Source: JAYYZW01 sp965217605 | GTDB taxonomy: Bacteria > Pseudomonadota > Gammaproteobacteria > Ga0077536 | Length of the DNA stretch: 64,000 nt | Assembly: GCA_965217605.1 (NCBI GenBank) | Contig: CBDCJB010000012.1 | Location: 124,001-188,000, forward strand | Reading direction: 5' to 3' | Shown: positions 8,769 to 17,724 of the stretch, one piece after another | Layout of the letters: each line of letters starts with the position of its first letter | How positions within the stretch are numbered: position 1 is the stretch's first letter | Program-made: the position numbers and the translations under genes | Notes under the pieces: model-generated | Database searches by the model: none | The model's input: the letters and a program-made list of their open reading frames with translations, nothing else | What the model was told of the DNA's origin: nothing

Positions 8769-10673
8769 CTATAGGTTTTCCGGAAAGATCTCCACCTCGC
8801 TCGAGGCTCTGAGAGAGTGTAGGAACTCCTGCCAGATCGCATTCGTGCGGCCGCCGACCAATTTTCGTGTGGTTTCGGTGATATCGAGACTGTCGAGTTC
8901 ATTCGCCGGTGGCGTAACCACGTTTGCAATCCGTATTACGGCGTAATCGGCCTGTCCGATAGGGATGCCGGTAAATGTCGGTCCACCCTCGGGCACCTCG
9001 GTGCGAAACGCCGCGCGCAAAACAGCGCGATTGACGTCGTTCGATTCGCGACCGACTGCTTCGACACGTTCCCAACCGAAGCCGGGTTCCTGCAGCAACT
9101 CGGCGACCGTTCCACCCTCGCGCAATCGCTCGACAATCTCTCTGCCCGCGGCTTCGGTGAGTTCGCGCATACGTTCGTTGCGGAGCGCCTCGAGCACCTC
9201 TGCTTTCACATCCGCAAGCGGTGGAATGTACGCTGGCGTATGTTCAATCACCCGCACCGCGACGACGCGTCCCTCTTCGAGCTCGATCGGCTCACTGTTC
9301 AAGCCTTCTATCAACACGTCCGGATCGAATGCCGACGCTGACGCTTTTTCAGAGAACAAGGTTGAAATTTCTGTGCGTGTCAGCGCGCCGGTCCGCTGAA
9401 TTTCGAGTGTGAGCGTCTCGGCTGCGACTTCGAAGTTGTCGGGATGCTCATAGACAAGTTCAGAAAAGTCGTGGGCCCGTTCAAAAAAAAGCTTCTGTGC
9501 TTCGACTGCGCGATAAGCCGCTTCAACGTCCCCGGTGACTTCTTCGAAGGGCTTCAGACCGCTCGGCTTCACAGCCTTGACCTTGATCAAATGGTATCCG
9601 AATCGAGATCGCACGGGCTCGCTTATCTCGTCTACTTCGAGAGCGAATGCCGCCTCTTCGAATTCCGGCGCCATGACGCCGCGCGCGAAAAACCCGGTCT
9701 CTCCACCTTCTGCATTCGACCCGATATCGTCGGAGAGCTCGCGCGCGAGTTCCGCGAACGCTTCGCCGGCCTGGGCGCGTTTTCGTGCGTCTTCGACCTT
9801 GACCTGTGCCTCCAGCACGGTATCGATCGGTGCACGCTCAGCAACCTGAACCAGAATATGGCTGACGTTGCGTTCTTCGGGAAACGTATACGTCGCAATA
9901 TTTGCCTCGTAATGAGCGCGCAATATTGTTTCGTTTACCCTGATCTCATTCTCGAGCGCGGGCGATGAAATCTCCAGATATTCGAGTGACGCCTTCTCTT
10001 TCGTCCGATAGTCTTCTCGAAATAGTTCGAAGTAGCCCTCGATATCCGTGTCACCTATGTTAACTTCGTCCTCGAATGCGGTCGCGGGCATAACAGCGTA
10101 TCCGATATCCCGTTTCTGTTTTCGCAACATCTCGATACGTTGCGCCTCTTCGACGGTGACGAACTCGGACGCTGCGATTCCCGCGCGAAGTTGGGCAGTA
10201 CGAAGATCCCGGCGCATTTCTCGTTCAAACCCAAGTTCCGAATAGCCGAGTAACGGAACTCGCTGTTCGTATAACCGCCTGGAGAAACCGTTCTCGTCTT
10301 GGAAGCTCGGGATCTTCTGAATTTGTAGAGCGACCTGGGCGTCGCTGATCCGAATGCGCGAGTCATCCGTTAGTTGTTCGACTAAGCGTGCATTGACCAG
10401 ATCGTTCAATGCACGCTCCTTGACCACCTCGCTAGTCCAATTGGCGGAGTCGAACGATTCTCCAAGCATGGATTGCGCTTGTCGTCGGAGGCGTTGCAAC
10501 GCATTCTGAAACTCACGCAGCTCGATCTCAACGCCGTCTACTTCCGCGACGATGACCCGGGCGCCGGCGGTGACATAAGACTGAATACCCCACAGCGCGA
10601 AAGTCAGGGAGATGAGAAAGACGATGATGCCGACGATGAGACCCTGGGAACGATCGCGGATGAATTGCAGCAT
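8769..10673 (-). CDS. ppiD: Periplasmic folding chaperone PpiD (SurA-like N domain, parvulin domain)
   Basis: This 634-aa protein has one N-terminal membrane segment (about 12-32) that anchors it in the inner membrane with the bulk in the periplasm. A SurA-type N-terminal domain follows. One parvulin domain at about 265-360 is recognisable by NVSHILVQV, GGETGFFARGVMAPEF and PVRSRFGYHLIKV. PpiD assists folding of newly translocated envelope proteins. It is the last protein gene of the tig-clpP-clpX-lon-hupB-ppiD block and is separated from hupB by two tRNAs. It probably has its own promoter downstream of the tRNA terminator. Confidence 0.92.
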   Translation of the reverse strand: MLQFIRDRSQGLIVGIIVFLISLTFALWGIQSYVTAGARVIVAEVDGVEIELREFQNALQRLRRQAQSMLGESFDSANWTSEVVKERALNDLVNARLVEQLTDDSRIRISDAQVALQIQKIPSFQDENGFSRRLYEQRVPLLGYSELGFEREMRRDLRTAQLRAGIAASEFVTVEEAQRIEMLRKQKRDIGYAVMPATAFEDEVNIGDTDIEGYFELFREDYRTKEKASLEYLEISSPALENEIRVNETILRAHYEANIATYTFPEERNVSHILVQVAERAPIDTVLEAQVKVEDARKRAQAGEAFAELARELSDDIGSNAEGGETGFFARGVMAPEFEEAAFALEVDEISEPVRSRFGYHLIKVKAVKPSGLKPFEEVTGDVEAAYRAVEAQKLFFERAHDFSELVYEHPDNFEVAAETLTLEIQRTGALTRTEISTLFSEKASASAFDPDVLIEGLNSEPIELEEGRVVAVRVIEHTPAYIPPLADVKAEVLEALRNERMRELTEAAGREIVERLREGGTVAELLQEPGFGWERVEAVGRESNDVNRAVLRAAFRTEVPEGGPTFTGIPIGQADYAVIRIANVVTPPANELDSLDITETTRKLVGGRTNAIWQEFLHSLRASSEVEIFPENL

Positions 10674-10701
10674 GGCGTCAGTATCAACTGGTTAGAGATG
10701 G

Positions 10702-10729
10702 TCCCGGATTTCGCTGCGCTACATCCGGG
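10702..10729. repeat. REP-like palindrome (copy 1 of 3)
   Basis: Imperfect palindrome with arms TCCCGGAT and ATCCGGG around CGCTGCGCT. It lies between the ppiD start and the tRNA-Asp terminator. Near-identical units occur at 23749 and 55557, the last in opposite orientation. Confidence 0.7.
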
Positions 10730-10736
10730 TGACGGC

Positions 10737-10763
10737 AAAAAGGCGCACCAGGCGGCGCGCCTT
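10737..10763 (-). terminator. Rho-independent terminator of the hupB/tRNA-Val/tRNA-Asp unit
   Basis: On the minus strand, AAGGCGC, a 10-nt loop and GCGCCTT form a perfect 7-bp stem that runs into a tract of Ts (GCGCCTTTTTG). It begins 24 nt after the tRNA-Asp 3' end. Confidence 0.75.
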
Positions 10764-10787
10764 CAGTCGTTCAATCTTCATCGAATA

Positions 10788-10864
10788 TGGCGGAGTGGAC
10801 GGGACTCGAACCCGCGACCCCCGGCGTGACAGGCCGGTATTCTAACCAACTGAACTACCACTCC
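10788..10864 (-). tRNA. tRNA-Asp (GTC)
   Basis: The 77-nt cloverleaf begins GGAGTGGTAG and ends in an encoded CCA. The anticodon loop CTGTCAC sits on a CCGGC/GCCGG stem and gives anticodon GTC. The T arm is GCGGGTTCGAGTCCCG. It lies just downstream of tRNA-Val and upstream of a clear terminator. Confidence 0.97.
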
Positions 10865-10876
10865 TGTGGTCACCGC

Positions 10877-10952
10877 TGGTGGGTGCTGAGGGGATCGAAC
10901 CCCCGACCTTCGCCTTGTAAGGGCGACGCTCTCCCAGCTGAGCTAAGCACCC
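10877..10952 (-). tRNA. tRNA-Val (TAC)
   Basis: The 76-nt cloverleaf begins GGGTGCTTAGCTCAGC and ends in an encoded CCA. The anticodon loop CTTACAA on a TCGCC/GGCGA stem gives TAC. It starts 31 nt after the hupB stop with no terminator between, so it is probably processed from a hupB-tRNA transcript. Confidence 0.97.
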
Positions 10953-10983
10953 TTGAGATCGCTTCTATGTTCTGGGAGGCGCG

Positions 10984-11256
10984 CTAGTTTACGGCATCCT
11001 TTAGGGCTTTGCCAGGTTTGAACCCGGGTACTCGAGAGGCTTTGATCTGAATTGCTTCACCAGTTTGCGGGTTACGTCCGGTTCGCGCGGCACGGTCGCG
11101 TACGGTAAACGTTCCGAACCCTACCAAGGTTACTTGCTCATCTTTTTTGAGCGCACCGGTAATGTTATAAAGCACAGCGTCAACAGCTCTGGTTGCTGCA
11201 GCTTTCGAAATGTCCGAGGCTTCGGCAACAGAGTCGATCAATTCAGCTTTGTTCAT
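10984..11256 (-). CDS. hupB: DNA-binding protein HU-beta
   Basis: The 90-aa histone-like protein compacts and bends nucleoid DNA as a dimer. The N-terminus MNKAELIDSVAEASDISKAA and the HU signature GFGTFTVRDRAARTGRNPQT around residues 46-65 are full length for the family. The ATG at 11256 is preceded by AAGGGGACC, a good ribosome site; an upstream in-frame extension is not supported by the family. A strong promoter lies about 100 bp upstream. Two tRNA genes follow closely on the same strand. Confidence 0.97.
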   Translation of the reverse strand: MNKAELIDSVAEASDISKAAATRAVDAVLYNITGALKKDEQVTLVGFGTFTVRDRAARTGRNPQTGEAIQIKASRVPGFKPGKALKDAVN

Positions 11257-11357
11257 TAGTGAGGTCCCCTTCAGATCAAATCCCAGCAAATGCAGGTTTA
11301 GTTCGTGTTTATACTTGCAAGGGCCGGCGTTAAAGGCGTCGCGGCAGGTGCTCGACC

Positions 11358-11386
11358 CTTATACCAACTGCCCTGGGGAGCGTCAA
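11358..11386 (-). promoter_or_regulatory. Sigma70 promoter of hupB
   Basis: On the minus strand, TTGACG (11386-11381), an exact 17-bp spacer and TATAAG (11363-11358) form a near-consensus promoter about 100 bp upstream of the hupB ATG. The -35 shares two bases with the lon-hupB hairpin at 11385-11404. Confidence 0.75.
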
Positions 11387-11404
11387 GCAAGCGCAGGCTT
11401 GCTT
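11385..11404 (-). terminator. Hairpin after lon, overlapping the hupB -35
   Basis: Perfect 8-bp stem AAGCAAGC/GCTTGCTT with a 4-nt loop, 24 nt after the lon stop. No long U-tract follows, so termination may be weak or factor-assisted. Confidence 0.5.
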
Positions 11405-11427
11405 ATATTAGCGATGTGAATTGGATC

Positions 11428-13836
11428 TCAATGACGACGTACAACGTCGGAATCGTCGTCCTGATCTGCACTGTCGCTGGCAACCGATTCTTCTTCCATT
11501 TCTTCGACAGGTAAGGGTTCGGGCATTCGCTGCATTGCGATTTCTAACACCTCGTCTATCCAACGCACGGGTTTAATTTCAAGACCTTGTTTGATGTTGT
11601 TTGGTATTTCTTTTAATTCCCGCTCGTTCTCCTGCGGAATTACGACTTGCTTAATGCCACCACGCAATGCCGCCAGCAATTTCTCTTTAAGACCACCGAT
11701 CGGAAGGACTTCCCCACGCAGGGTTATTTCACCCGTCATGGCGACATCCGCTCTAACTGGAATGCCGGACAACGCTGAAACCATCGCGGTACACATACCT
11801 ACACCTGCGCTTGGCCCGTCTTTGGGCGTAGAGCCCTCCGGTACGTGGAAGTGAACGTCGTTTTTCTGATAGAAGTCGGGTTTTATTCCGAGACTCGGTG
11901 CCCGGGCTCTGACCACCGTCATGGCAGCCTTAATCGACTCCTGCATCACATCGCCAAGACGACCGGTATAGATTTCCTTGCCTTTGCCCCGTACGACGAC
12001 CGTCTCGATGGTCAGGAGGTCTCCACCGGCCTCGGTCCACGCAAGACCGGTGACTTGGCCGACGCGGTCTTCCGATTCTGCCAATCCATAGCGAAAGCGC
12101 TTGACGCCCAGATATTTTTCCAGCGACTTCGACGTCACCCGTACGATCTTACCGGTGGGCTTTTGCAGTATTCCCTTGACGACCTTGCGGCAAATCGTCG
12201 CGATTTCGCGTTCGAGATTCCTGACCCCCGCTTCGCGCGAATAGTATCGGACGATGTCCCGAATCGATGATTCCGAGATCATGATCTCGCTTTCTTTAAG
12301 ACCGCTGTTTACGCGCTGTTTGGGTATGAGGTATTTCTGCGCGATATTGACTTTCTCGTCCTCGGTATAACCCGCGATCCGGATCACTTCCATGCGATCG
12401 AGCAGAGGCGGTGGAATATTAAGCGTGTTCGCCGTAGTTACGAACATCACCTCGGACAAGTCATAGTCGACTTCGAGGTAATGATCGTTGAACATGTGGT
12501 TCTGTTCCGGATCCAAGACTTCCAGCAGAGCGGAAGCCGGATCGCCGCGAAAATCCATCGCCATCTTATCGACTTCATCGAGCAGATAAAGCGGATTGCG
12601 TTTGCCGACTTTGGACATATTCTGCAGGATTTTGCCGGGCAAAGACCCGACGTAGGTGCGCCGATGGCCGCGGATTTCGGCTTCGTCGCGTACGCCGCCC
12701 AACGACATACGCACGAATTTACGATTGGTTGCCCGTGCAATAGATCGGCCGATCGACGTCTTACCCACTCCAGGCGCCCCCACGAGACAGAGGATTGGGC
12801 CTTTCATTTTCTTGACCCGCTGTTGCACTGCGAGGTACTCGACGATCCGTTCCTTGACCTTCTCTAGACCGTAGTGGTCCTCTTCGAGGATTTCTTCCGC
12901 ACGGTTCAAATCGCGACTGATTTTCGATCGCTTCTTCCACGGAACGGACAAGATCCAATCTATATAATTGCGCACCACCGTCGCTTCGGCCGACATCGGT
13001 GACATCATCCGCAGCTTCTTCAATTCATTTTCGGCTTTCTCGCGGGCTTCCTTCGTCATACCGGCCTTCGCGATTTTGCTTGCCAGTTCGTCGAACTCGT
13101 TTACCCCGTCTTCCATCTCGCCGAGTTCGTTCTGAATCGCCTTCATTTGCTCATTCAGATAGTACTCGCGCTGACTCTTCTCCATTTGTTTCTTAACGCG
13201 CCCGCGCAATCGTTTTTCTACGTTTAGGAGATCAATCTCAGCCTCCATCAAATTGATCAAATGTTCCATGCGTTCGCGCAGGTGAATGATCTCGAGGATC
13301 TCCTGCTTGTCCTGAATCTTGATCGCCATGTGTGCCGCGATCGTATCGGCGAGTCTCGATGGATCATCGATGCTCGATAGCGAAGAAATGATCTCGGGGG
13401 GCACTTTCTTGTTGAGCTTCACGTATTGGTCGAACTGATTCATCAACGCACGACTCAGCACTTCAGCTTCGCGGCCAGCGACTTCTTCGACTTCGATCGG
13501 TATAACGCGCGCTTTGAACATCTCTTCGGTATCCACGAAGTCCTCGATACGTGCGCGATGTACGCCTTCGACCAGAACCTTGATGGTCCCATCCGGCAAC
13601 TTTAGTAACTGCAGAATATTCGAGACCGTGCCGACCTCGTGGATATCGTCGATCCCGGGATTGTCATCGCCAGCACTCTTTTGCGCGATTAGGAGGATCT
13701 GCTTGGCATCCTCCATCGCCGTTTCCAGCGCACGTATCGATTTTTCACGCCCGACGAATAGAGGGATCACCATGTGTGGGTAGACGACGACGTCGCGCAA
13801 TGGCAACACTGCGAGTACGTTGTGCGAATCAGTCAT
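11428..13836 (-). CDS. lon: ATP-dependent protease Lon (LonA)
   Basis: The 802-aa cytoplasmic AAA+ protease degrades misfolded and regulatory proteins. The N-terminal substrate domain begins with LPLRDVVVYPHMVIPLFVGR. The ATPase has Walker A GAPGVGKTS and sensor/arginine elements. The C-terminal protease has the Ser-Lys dyad Ser676 (KDGPSAG) and Lys719 (GGLKEK). The ATG at 13836 is preferred over one 17 codons upstream because GGAG lies 9 nt before it and the family N-terminus begins there. The C-terminus adds an acidic tail ending in DDDSDVVRRH. It follows clpX with a 180-bp gap that includes a hairpin and a possible own promoter. Confidence 0.97.
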   Translation of the reverse strand: MTDSHNVLAVLPLRDVVVYPHMVIPLFVGREKSIRALETAMEDAKQILLIAQKSAGDDNPGIDDIHEVGTVSNILQLLKLPDGTIKVLVEGVHRARIEDFVDTEEMFKARVIPIEVEEVAGREAEVLSRALMNQFDQYVKLNKKVPPEIISSLSSIDDPSRLADTIAAHMAIKIQDKQEILEIIHLRERMEHLINLMEAEIDLLNVEKRLRGRVKKQMEKSQREYYLNEQMKAIQNELGEMEDGVNEFDELASKIAKAGMTKEAREKAENELKKLRMMSPMSAEATVVRNYIDWILSVPWKKRSKISRDLNRAEEILEEDHYGLEKVKERIVEYLAVQQRVKKMKGPILCLVGAPGVGKTSIGRSIARATNRKFVRMSLGGVRDEAEIRGHRRTYVGSLPGKILQNMSKVGKRNPLYLLDEVDKMAMDFRGDPASALLEVLDPEQNHMFNDHYLEVDYDLSEVMFVTTANTLNIPPPLLDRMEVIRIAGYTEDEKVNIAQKYLIPKQRVNSGLKESEIMISESSIRDIVRYYSREAGVRNLEREIATICRKVVKGILQKPTGKIVRVTSKSLEKYLGVKRFRYGLAESEDRVGQVTGLAWTEAGGDLLTIETVVVRGKGKEIYTGRLGDVMQESIKAAMTVVRARAPSLGIKPDFYQKNDVHFHVPEGSTPKDGPSAGVGMCTAMVSALSGIPVRADVAMTGEITLRGEVLPIGGLKEKLLAALRGGIKQVVIPQENERELKEIPNNIKQGLEIKPVRWIDEVLEIAMQRMPEPLPVEEMEEESVASDSADQDDDSDVVRRH

Positions 13837-13996
13837 GTACAGATGCTCCAGAATTTGTGACGGCGACCTTACCCATTTGAACGTCAAAGCGAAAGAAAAT
13901 TCAGGTGAGTCTGTGGACTCAGCCAGCTCAACTCATTGAACTTATTGAATGTTGGGGCGGAAGGCCCCCCGGGCGCCCGAATTATATCATCGCCAT

Positions 13997-14014
13997 CAGG
14001 CGGTTGGCCGCCTG
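13997..14014 (-). terminator. Hairpin directly after the clpX stop
   Basis: Perfect 7-bp stem CAGGCGG/CCGCCTG with a 4-nt loop, 2 nt after the clpX stop. There is no U-tract; it may be an attenuator or mRNA stabiliser. A TATAAT at 13981-13986 (minus strand) just downstream could serve lon, but I find no good -35. Confidence 0.4.
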
Positions 14015-14016
14015 GT

Positions 14017-15294
14017 TTAATCAGGCGCCGCCTTCGGGATTTCCGAGCTTTCGAACATGACGAGCGGCTTGGACTCGCCCGTGATCGAACCTTCATCCAC
14101 CACGACTTTAGCGGCGTCTTCGAGCGAAGGTAATTCATACATCGTATCGAGCAGGCTTTGCTCGAGGATCGACCGCAAGCCGCGCGCACCGGTTTTGCGC
14201 TCAACGGCTTTAATCGCCACCGCACGCAAGGCGCCTTCACGAAACTCGAGCTCGCAAGCCTCCATTTCAAACAGCTTCGCATACTGCTTTGTGAGGGCGT
14301 TCTTAGGCTCGACCAATATCTGCACGAGCTGTCCTTCATCTAATTCATCGAGCACCGCAACCACGGGCAAGCGACCGACGAATTCAGGAATCAATCCATA
14401 CTTGATCAGATCTTCAGGTTCGACCGTGTGCAGGAGCTCACCCAGGGTCTTTTTATCTTCCTTGCTTTTGACCTCGGCAACGAAACCGATCCCGCCCTTT
14501 TCCGAACGGTCGCGAATGATCTTGTCCAGCCCTGCGAACGCACCGCCGCATATGAACAGGATATTGCCGGTGTCGACCTGCAGGAATTCCTGCTGAGGAT
14601 GCTTGCGCCCGCCCTGCGGCGGTACGGAGGCGACCGTTCCCTCGATGAGTTTCAGCAACGCCTGCTGTACACCTTCACCAGAAACGTCACGCGTGATCGA
14701 CGGATTGTCCGACTTGCGTGAAATCTTATCGATTTCATCGATGTATACGATGCCGGTTTGCGCCTTTTCGACATCGTAATCGCACTTCTGCAAGAGTTTC
14801 TGGATGATGTTCTCTACGTCTTCACCAACATAACCGGCTTCGGTCAACGTAGTCGCGTCAGCGATCGTAAACGGCACGTTCAGAAGCCGTGCAAGGGTTT
14901 CGGCCAGCAGGGTTTTGCCGCTGCCTGTGGGTCCAATTAAAAGTACGTTACTCTTCGCCAGTTCGACATCGTTCTGCTTGATGCGCGTATCCAAGCGCTT
15001 GTAGTGGTTGTAAACGGCAACCGCAAGGATCTTTTTCGCCTGCGCCTGGCCGATGACGTACTCATCGAGAATTTGATTGATTTCTTCAGGTATGGGGAGC
15101 TTGCTGCCGACACCACCCGGCGCTTTCTCCTGGATCTCCTCACGGATGATGTCGTTGCAAAGTTCGACACATTCGTCGCAAATGAATACCGAAGGGCCCG
15201 CGATAAGTTTTCGAACTTCGTGCTGGCTCTTGCCGCAGAAAGAGCAATATAACAGCCTGTCGCCTTCACCCTTGGAGTTCTTGCCGTCACTCAT
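14017..15294 (-). CDS. clpX: ATP-dependent Clp protease ATP-binding subunit ClpX
   Basis: The 425-aa AAA+ unfoldase feeds substrates to ClpP. The N-terminal zinc-binding domain has Cys17, Cys20, Cys39 and Cys42. The ATPase has Walker A GPTGSGKT and Walker B IVYIDEIDKI. The start is an ATG with GAGGTGG upstream. It lies 43 bp downstream of clpP on the same strand, the usual tig-clpP-clpX arrangement, and is followed by a hairpin and then lon. Confidence 0.97.
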   Translation of the reverse strand: MSDGKNSKGEGDRLLYCSFCGKSQHEVRKLIAGPSVFICDECVELCNDIIREEIQEKAPGGVGSKLPIPEEINQILDEYVIGQAQAKKILAVAVYNHYKRLDTRIKQNDVELAKSNVLLIGPTGSGKTLLAETLARLLNVPFTIADATTLTEAGYVGEDVENIIQKLLQKCDYDVEKAQTGIVYIDEIDKISRKSDNPSITRDVSGEGVQQALLKLIEGTVASVPPQGGRKHPQQEFLQVDTGNILFICGGAFAGLDKIIRDRSEKGGIGFVAEVKSKEDKKTLGELLHTVEPEDLIKYGLIPEFVGRLPVVAVLDELDEGQLVQILVEPKNALTKQYAKLFEMEACELEFREGALRAVAIKAVERKTGARGLRSILEQSLLDTMYELPSLEDAAKVVVDEGSITGESKPLVMFESSEIPKAAPD

Positions 15295-15337
15295 TACAAG
15301 CCACCTCGAAGACGATCAGTTTCGTGCACACCGCACG

Positions 15338-15988
15338 CTACGAGTCTTCACCTCCAGATTCGCGTTTAGCTAACACTGCATCGATGATCCCATATTCCGA
15401 TGCTTCTTCCGCACTCATGAAACGATCGCGATCCGTATCCGCCGTAATTTTATCGAGTGGTTGCGAAGTGTGTTGCGCCAGAATCTCGTTCAGGCGATCG
15501 CGCGCTTTCAGAATTTCCCGAGCGTGAATATCAATGTCCGATGCTTGCCCCTGAAATCCGCCGAGCGGCTGATGAATCATCACGCGCGAATGTGGCAGAC
15601 AGAATCGTTTTTCAGGCGCGCCACCCGCAAGCAGCAATGCGCCCATGCTTGCCGCCTGACCGATGCACATGGTGCTGACCGGCGGCTTGACGAACTGCAT
15701 CGTGTCATAGATCGCCAGCCCCGATGAAACGGAGCCGCCGGGGGAATTGATATAGAAATGGATGTCTTTGTCGGGATTCTCTGATTCCAGGAAGAGCAGC
15801 TGCGCGACGATGAGGTTGGCGACGTAATCTTCGACCGGACCGACGAGGAACACGACCCGCTCCTTGAGGAGCCGGGAATAGATATCGTAAGCGCGTTCGC
15901 CGCGGGCCGACTGCTCGACGACCATCGGTACGAGGTTGAGTGCGCGTGGACCCGCACCTGCCTGAAGTTCTGCTTGGTCGATGGACAT
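15338..15988 (-). CDS. clpP: ATP-dependent Clp protease proteolytic subunit ClpP
   Basis: The 216-aa serine peptidase forms the barrel that degrades substrates unfolded by ClpX. The catalytic triad is Ser114 (GQAASMGA), His139 (HSRVMIHQP) and Asp188 (TDRDRF), with spacing identical to the E. coli enzyme. The N-terminal propeptide segment is slightly long but includes LVPMVVEQSARGERAYDIYS. It starts 17 bp after the tig stop, so it is very likely co-transcribed with tig and clpX. Confidence 0.97.
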   Translation of the reverse strand: MSIDQAELQAGAGPRALNLVPMVVEQSARGERAYDIYSRLLKERVVFLVGPVEDYVANLIVAQLLFLESENPDKDIHFYINSPGGSVSSGLAIYDTMQFVKPPVSTMCIGQAASMGALLLAGGAPEKRFCLPHSRVMIHQPLGGFQGQASDIDIHAREILKARDRLNEILAQHTSQPLDKITADTDRDRFMSAEEASEYGIIDAVLAKRESGGEDS

Positions 15989-16005
15989 CAGGAACTAGCC
16001 TCTGC

Positions 16006-17322
16006 CTAGTTATCAGTCTGCACCGGTTCCATTAAAGCGTCAAACGAGAGCGATGTCTCCGTTATTTTTGCCTGGCTTGCGATCCAGGTCACAGCTTCGT
16101 CTTCCAGACACTGGCCCTCGACCTGTTTGAGCTGTTCCGGATTGTCGTAGTAGTACTTCACGACAGCGGCCGGATCCTCGTAACTGCTTGCCATGTTTTC
16201 AATCATTTCGCGGACCTTCTCAGGCGGCGCCATGAGTTCGGCGGTTTTAATGATTTCGGCCATGATCAGGCCGAGCTTTACCCGATTTTCGGCCCGTTGC
16301 TGCAAAACCCGGTCGAATTCATCGCCCGCCTCCGAGGGATTAAGCCCGCGCATCATGAACTCCTGCGCCATCTGCTGACGGAGGCGTTGTGATTCGGCCT
16401 CGACGAGGCTCGACGGCACGTCGACCGAGTTCGCAGCCGCCACTTTCTCCATAATTTCTTCGTTGAGCCGGCGCGCGACCGTCCTTTCACGCTCTTTTTC
16501 CATGTTTTCACGGACTTCGCTCCGGAACGCATCCATACCGCCTTCTTTTACGCCGAATTTTTCCATGAAGGCGTCATTGACTGCGGGTAAGAACGCCTCG
16601 CGCACATTATTTATGGTGACGTCGAAGTGAACGGCTTTTCCCGCGAGCTCTTGCGCGCGGTACTCGTCGGGGAATTTGAGATTGAGCTCAACCCGCTCAC
16701 CGGCCGTCTTGCCGGTCAAGCCCGTTTCGAAACCTTCGATCATCATCCCCATGCCGAGCTGCAGATCGGTATCTTCGCCGGCTCCGCCTTCAAACGGCTC
16801 ACCGTCTACGGTGCCCTGAAAATTGACATTGAGTTGATCGCCATCCTGAGACGGCCTCTCGACGGCAAGCCATTCCTTGTTTTGCTCGCGCAGTCTCTCG
16901 ATCATCGCCGCGACGTCGTCGTCGTGGATTTCACACGTGACCTTCTCGACCTCGAGCGCTTCGAACGGCGCCAACTCGATCTCCGGGTAGATTTCGAACG
17001 TTGCCGTATACGTCAAGCCTTCGCCCGGCTGACTCGATATCGGATCGATGACGGGCTGACCGGCGGGCTTGAGATCTTCCGCCGTCATCGCTTCGCTGAT
17101 CGTGCTCTGTAGCATTTCGCCGACGATTTCAGCGCGGACACGCGACCCAAAGCGCTGACGTACCACCTTTAGCGGCGCTTTACCCTTGCGAAATCCGTCG
17201 ATGCGCACTGTTTTACGCAGATCTTCAAGGCGCGTGTGGACTTGCGTTTCAATGCGATCCTCGGGGACCTCGACGGTCAGACGGCGCTCGAGCGCACTCG
17301 ATTTTTCTACGGATATTTGCAC
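16006..17322 (-). CDS. tig: Trigger factor, ribosome-associated chaperone/prolyl isomerase
   Basis: The 438-aa chaperone binds near the ribosome exit tunnel. The N-terminal ribosome-binding domain carries the signature GFRKGKAPLKVV at about 45-56. The FKBP-type domain lies at about 155-245 (GDQLNVNFQG, MIEGFETGLTG), followed by the helical C-terminal arms. The start is GTG (GTG CAA ATA TCC) with only a weak ribosome site. It heads the tig-clpP-clpX unit, 83 bp downstream of tRNA-Leu on the same strand. A tRNA-tig readthrough transcript is possible. Confidence 0.96.
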   Translation of the reverse strand: MQISVEKSSALERRLTVEVPEDRIETQVHTRLEDLRKTVRIDGFRKGKAPLKVVRQRFGSRVRAEIVGEMLQSTISEAMTAEDLKPAGQPVIDPISSQPGEGLTYTATFEIYPEIELAPFEALEVEKVTCEIHDDDVAAMIERLREQNKEWLAVERPSQDGDQLNVNFQGTVDGEPFEGGAGEDTDLQLGMGMMIEGFETGLTGKTAGERVELNLKFPDEYRAQELAGKAVHFDVTINNVREAFLPAVNDAFMEKFGVKEGGMDAFRSEVRENMEKERERTVARRLNEEIMEKVAAANSVDVPSSLVEAESQRLRQQMAQEFMMRGLNPSEAGDEFDRVLQQRAENRVKLGLIMAEIIKTAELMAPPEKVREMIENMASSYEDPAAVVKYYYDNPEQLKQVEGQCLEDEAVTWIASQAKITETSLSFDALMEPVQTDN

Positions 17323-17405
17323 TGGTGAGTGTTCGGTTTGTTGTCGTTCGTGTCAGGCTCCTGCAGCGTAGTACGGTAGGGTTGTTTTCGTCATACGTTT
17401 TGATG

Positions 17406-17491
<86 letters not shown>

Positions 17492-17508
17492 CGTTCCGCA
17501 AGATCTTG

Positions 17509-17556
17509 AGTGTCCTGTCCCGCGACAAACTTTCGTAAGTCGCGGGGCAGGACACT
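17509..17556. repeat. 48-bp palindrome: internally deleted copy of the 165-bp CTAG repeat family
   Basis: Arms of 18 bp (AGTGTCCTGTCCCGCGAC and its complement, one mismatch) surround a 12-nt loop. The outer arm matches the ends of the 165-bp repeats at 18186, 33943 and 45013. The loop-flank CGTAAGTCGCG matches their subterminal region, so this looks like a deletion derivative. It lies 19 bp upstream of tRNA-Leu and could also act as a hairpin in either transcription direction. Confidence 0.75.
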
Positions 17557-17724
17557 AAAAGCGGTCATGGCCTAAGCGCGGCGGCGATTGCTTTCCGGCG
17601 GTATTATAGTCTAGCTATGACGAGTTAGTACCCCTGTAAATTCAATATTTTCAGCTATCTGCTGCTATACTTTCCACGACTTTCACGGCGAAACGAAGCA
17701 ACCCACATACAGGAGATGCGTAGG

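Noticed and set aside
17509..17556. Reading the 48-bp palindrome as an ordinary tRNA-Leu or tig terminator
   Set aside because: It lies upstream of tRNA-Leu on the relevant strand, has no U-tract, and its arms match the 165-bp repeat ends.
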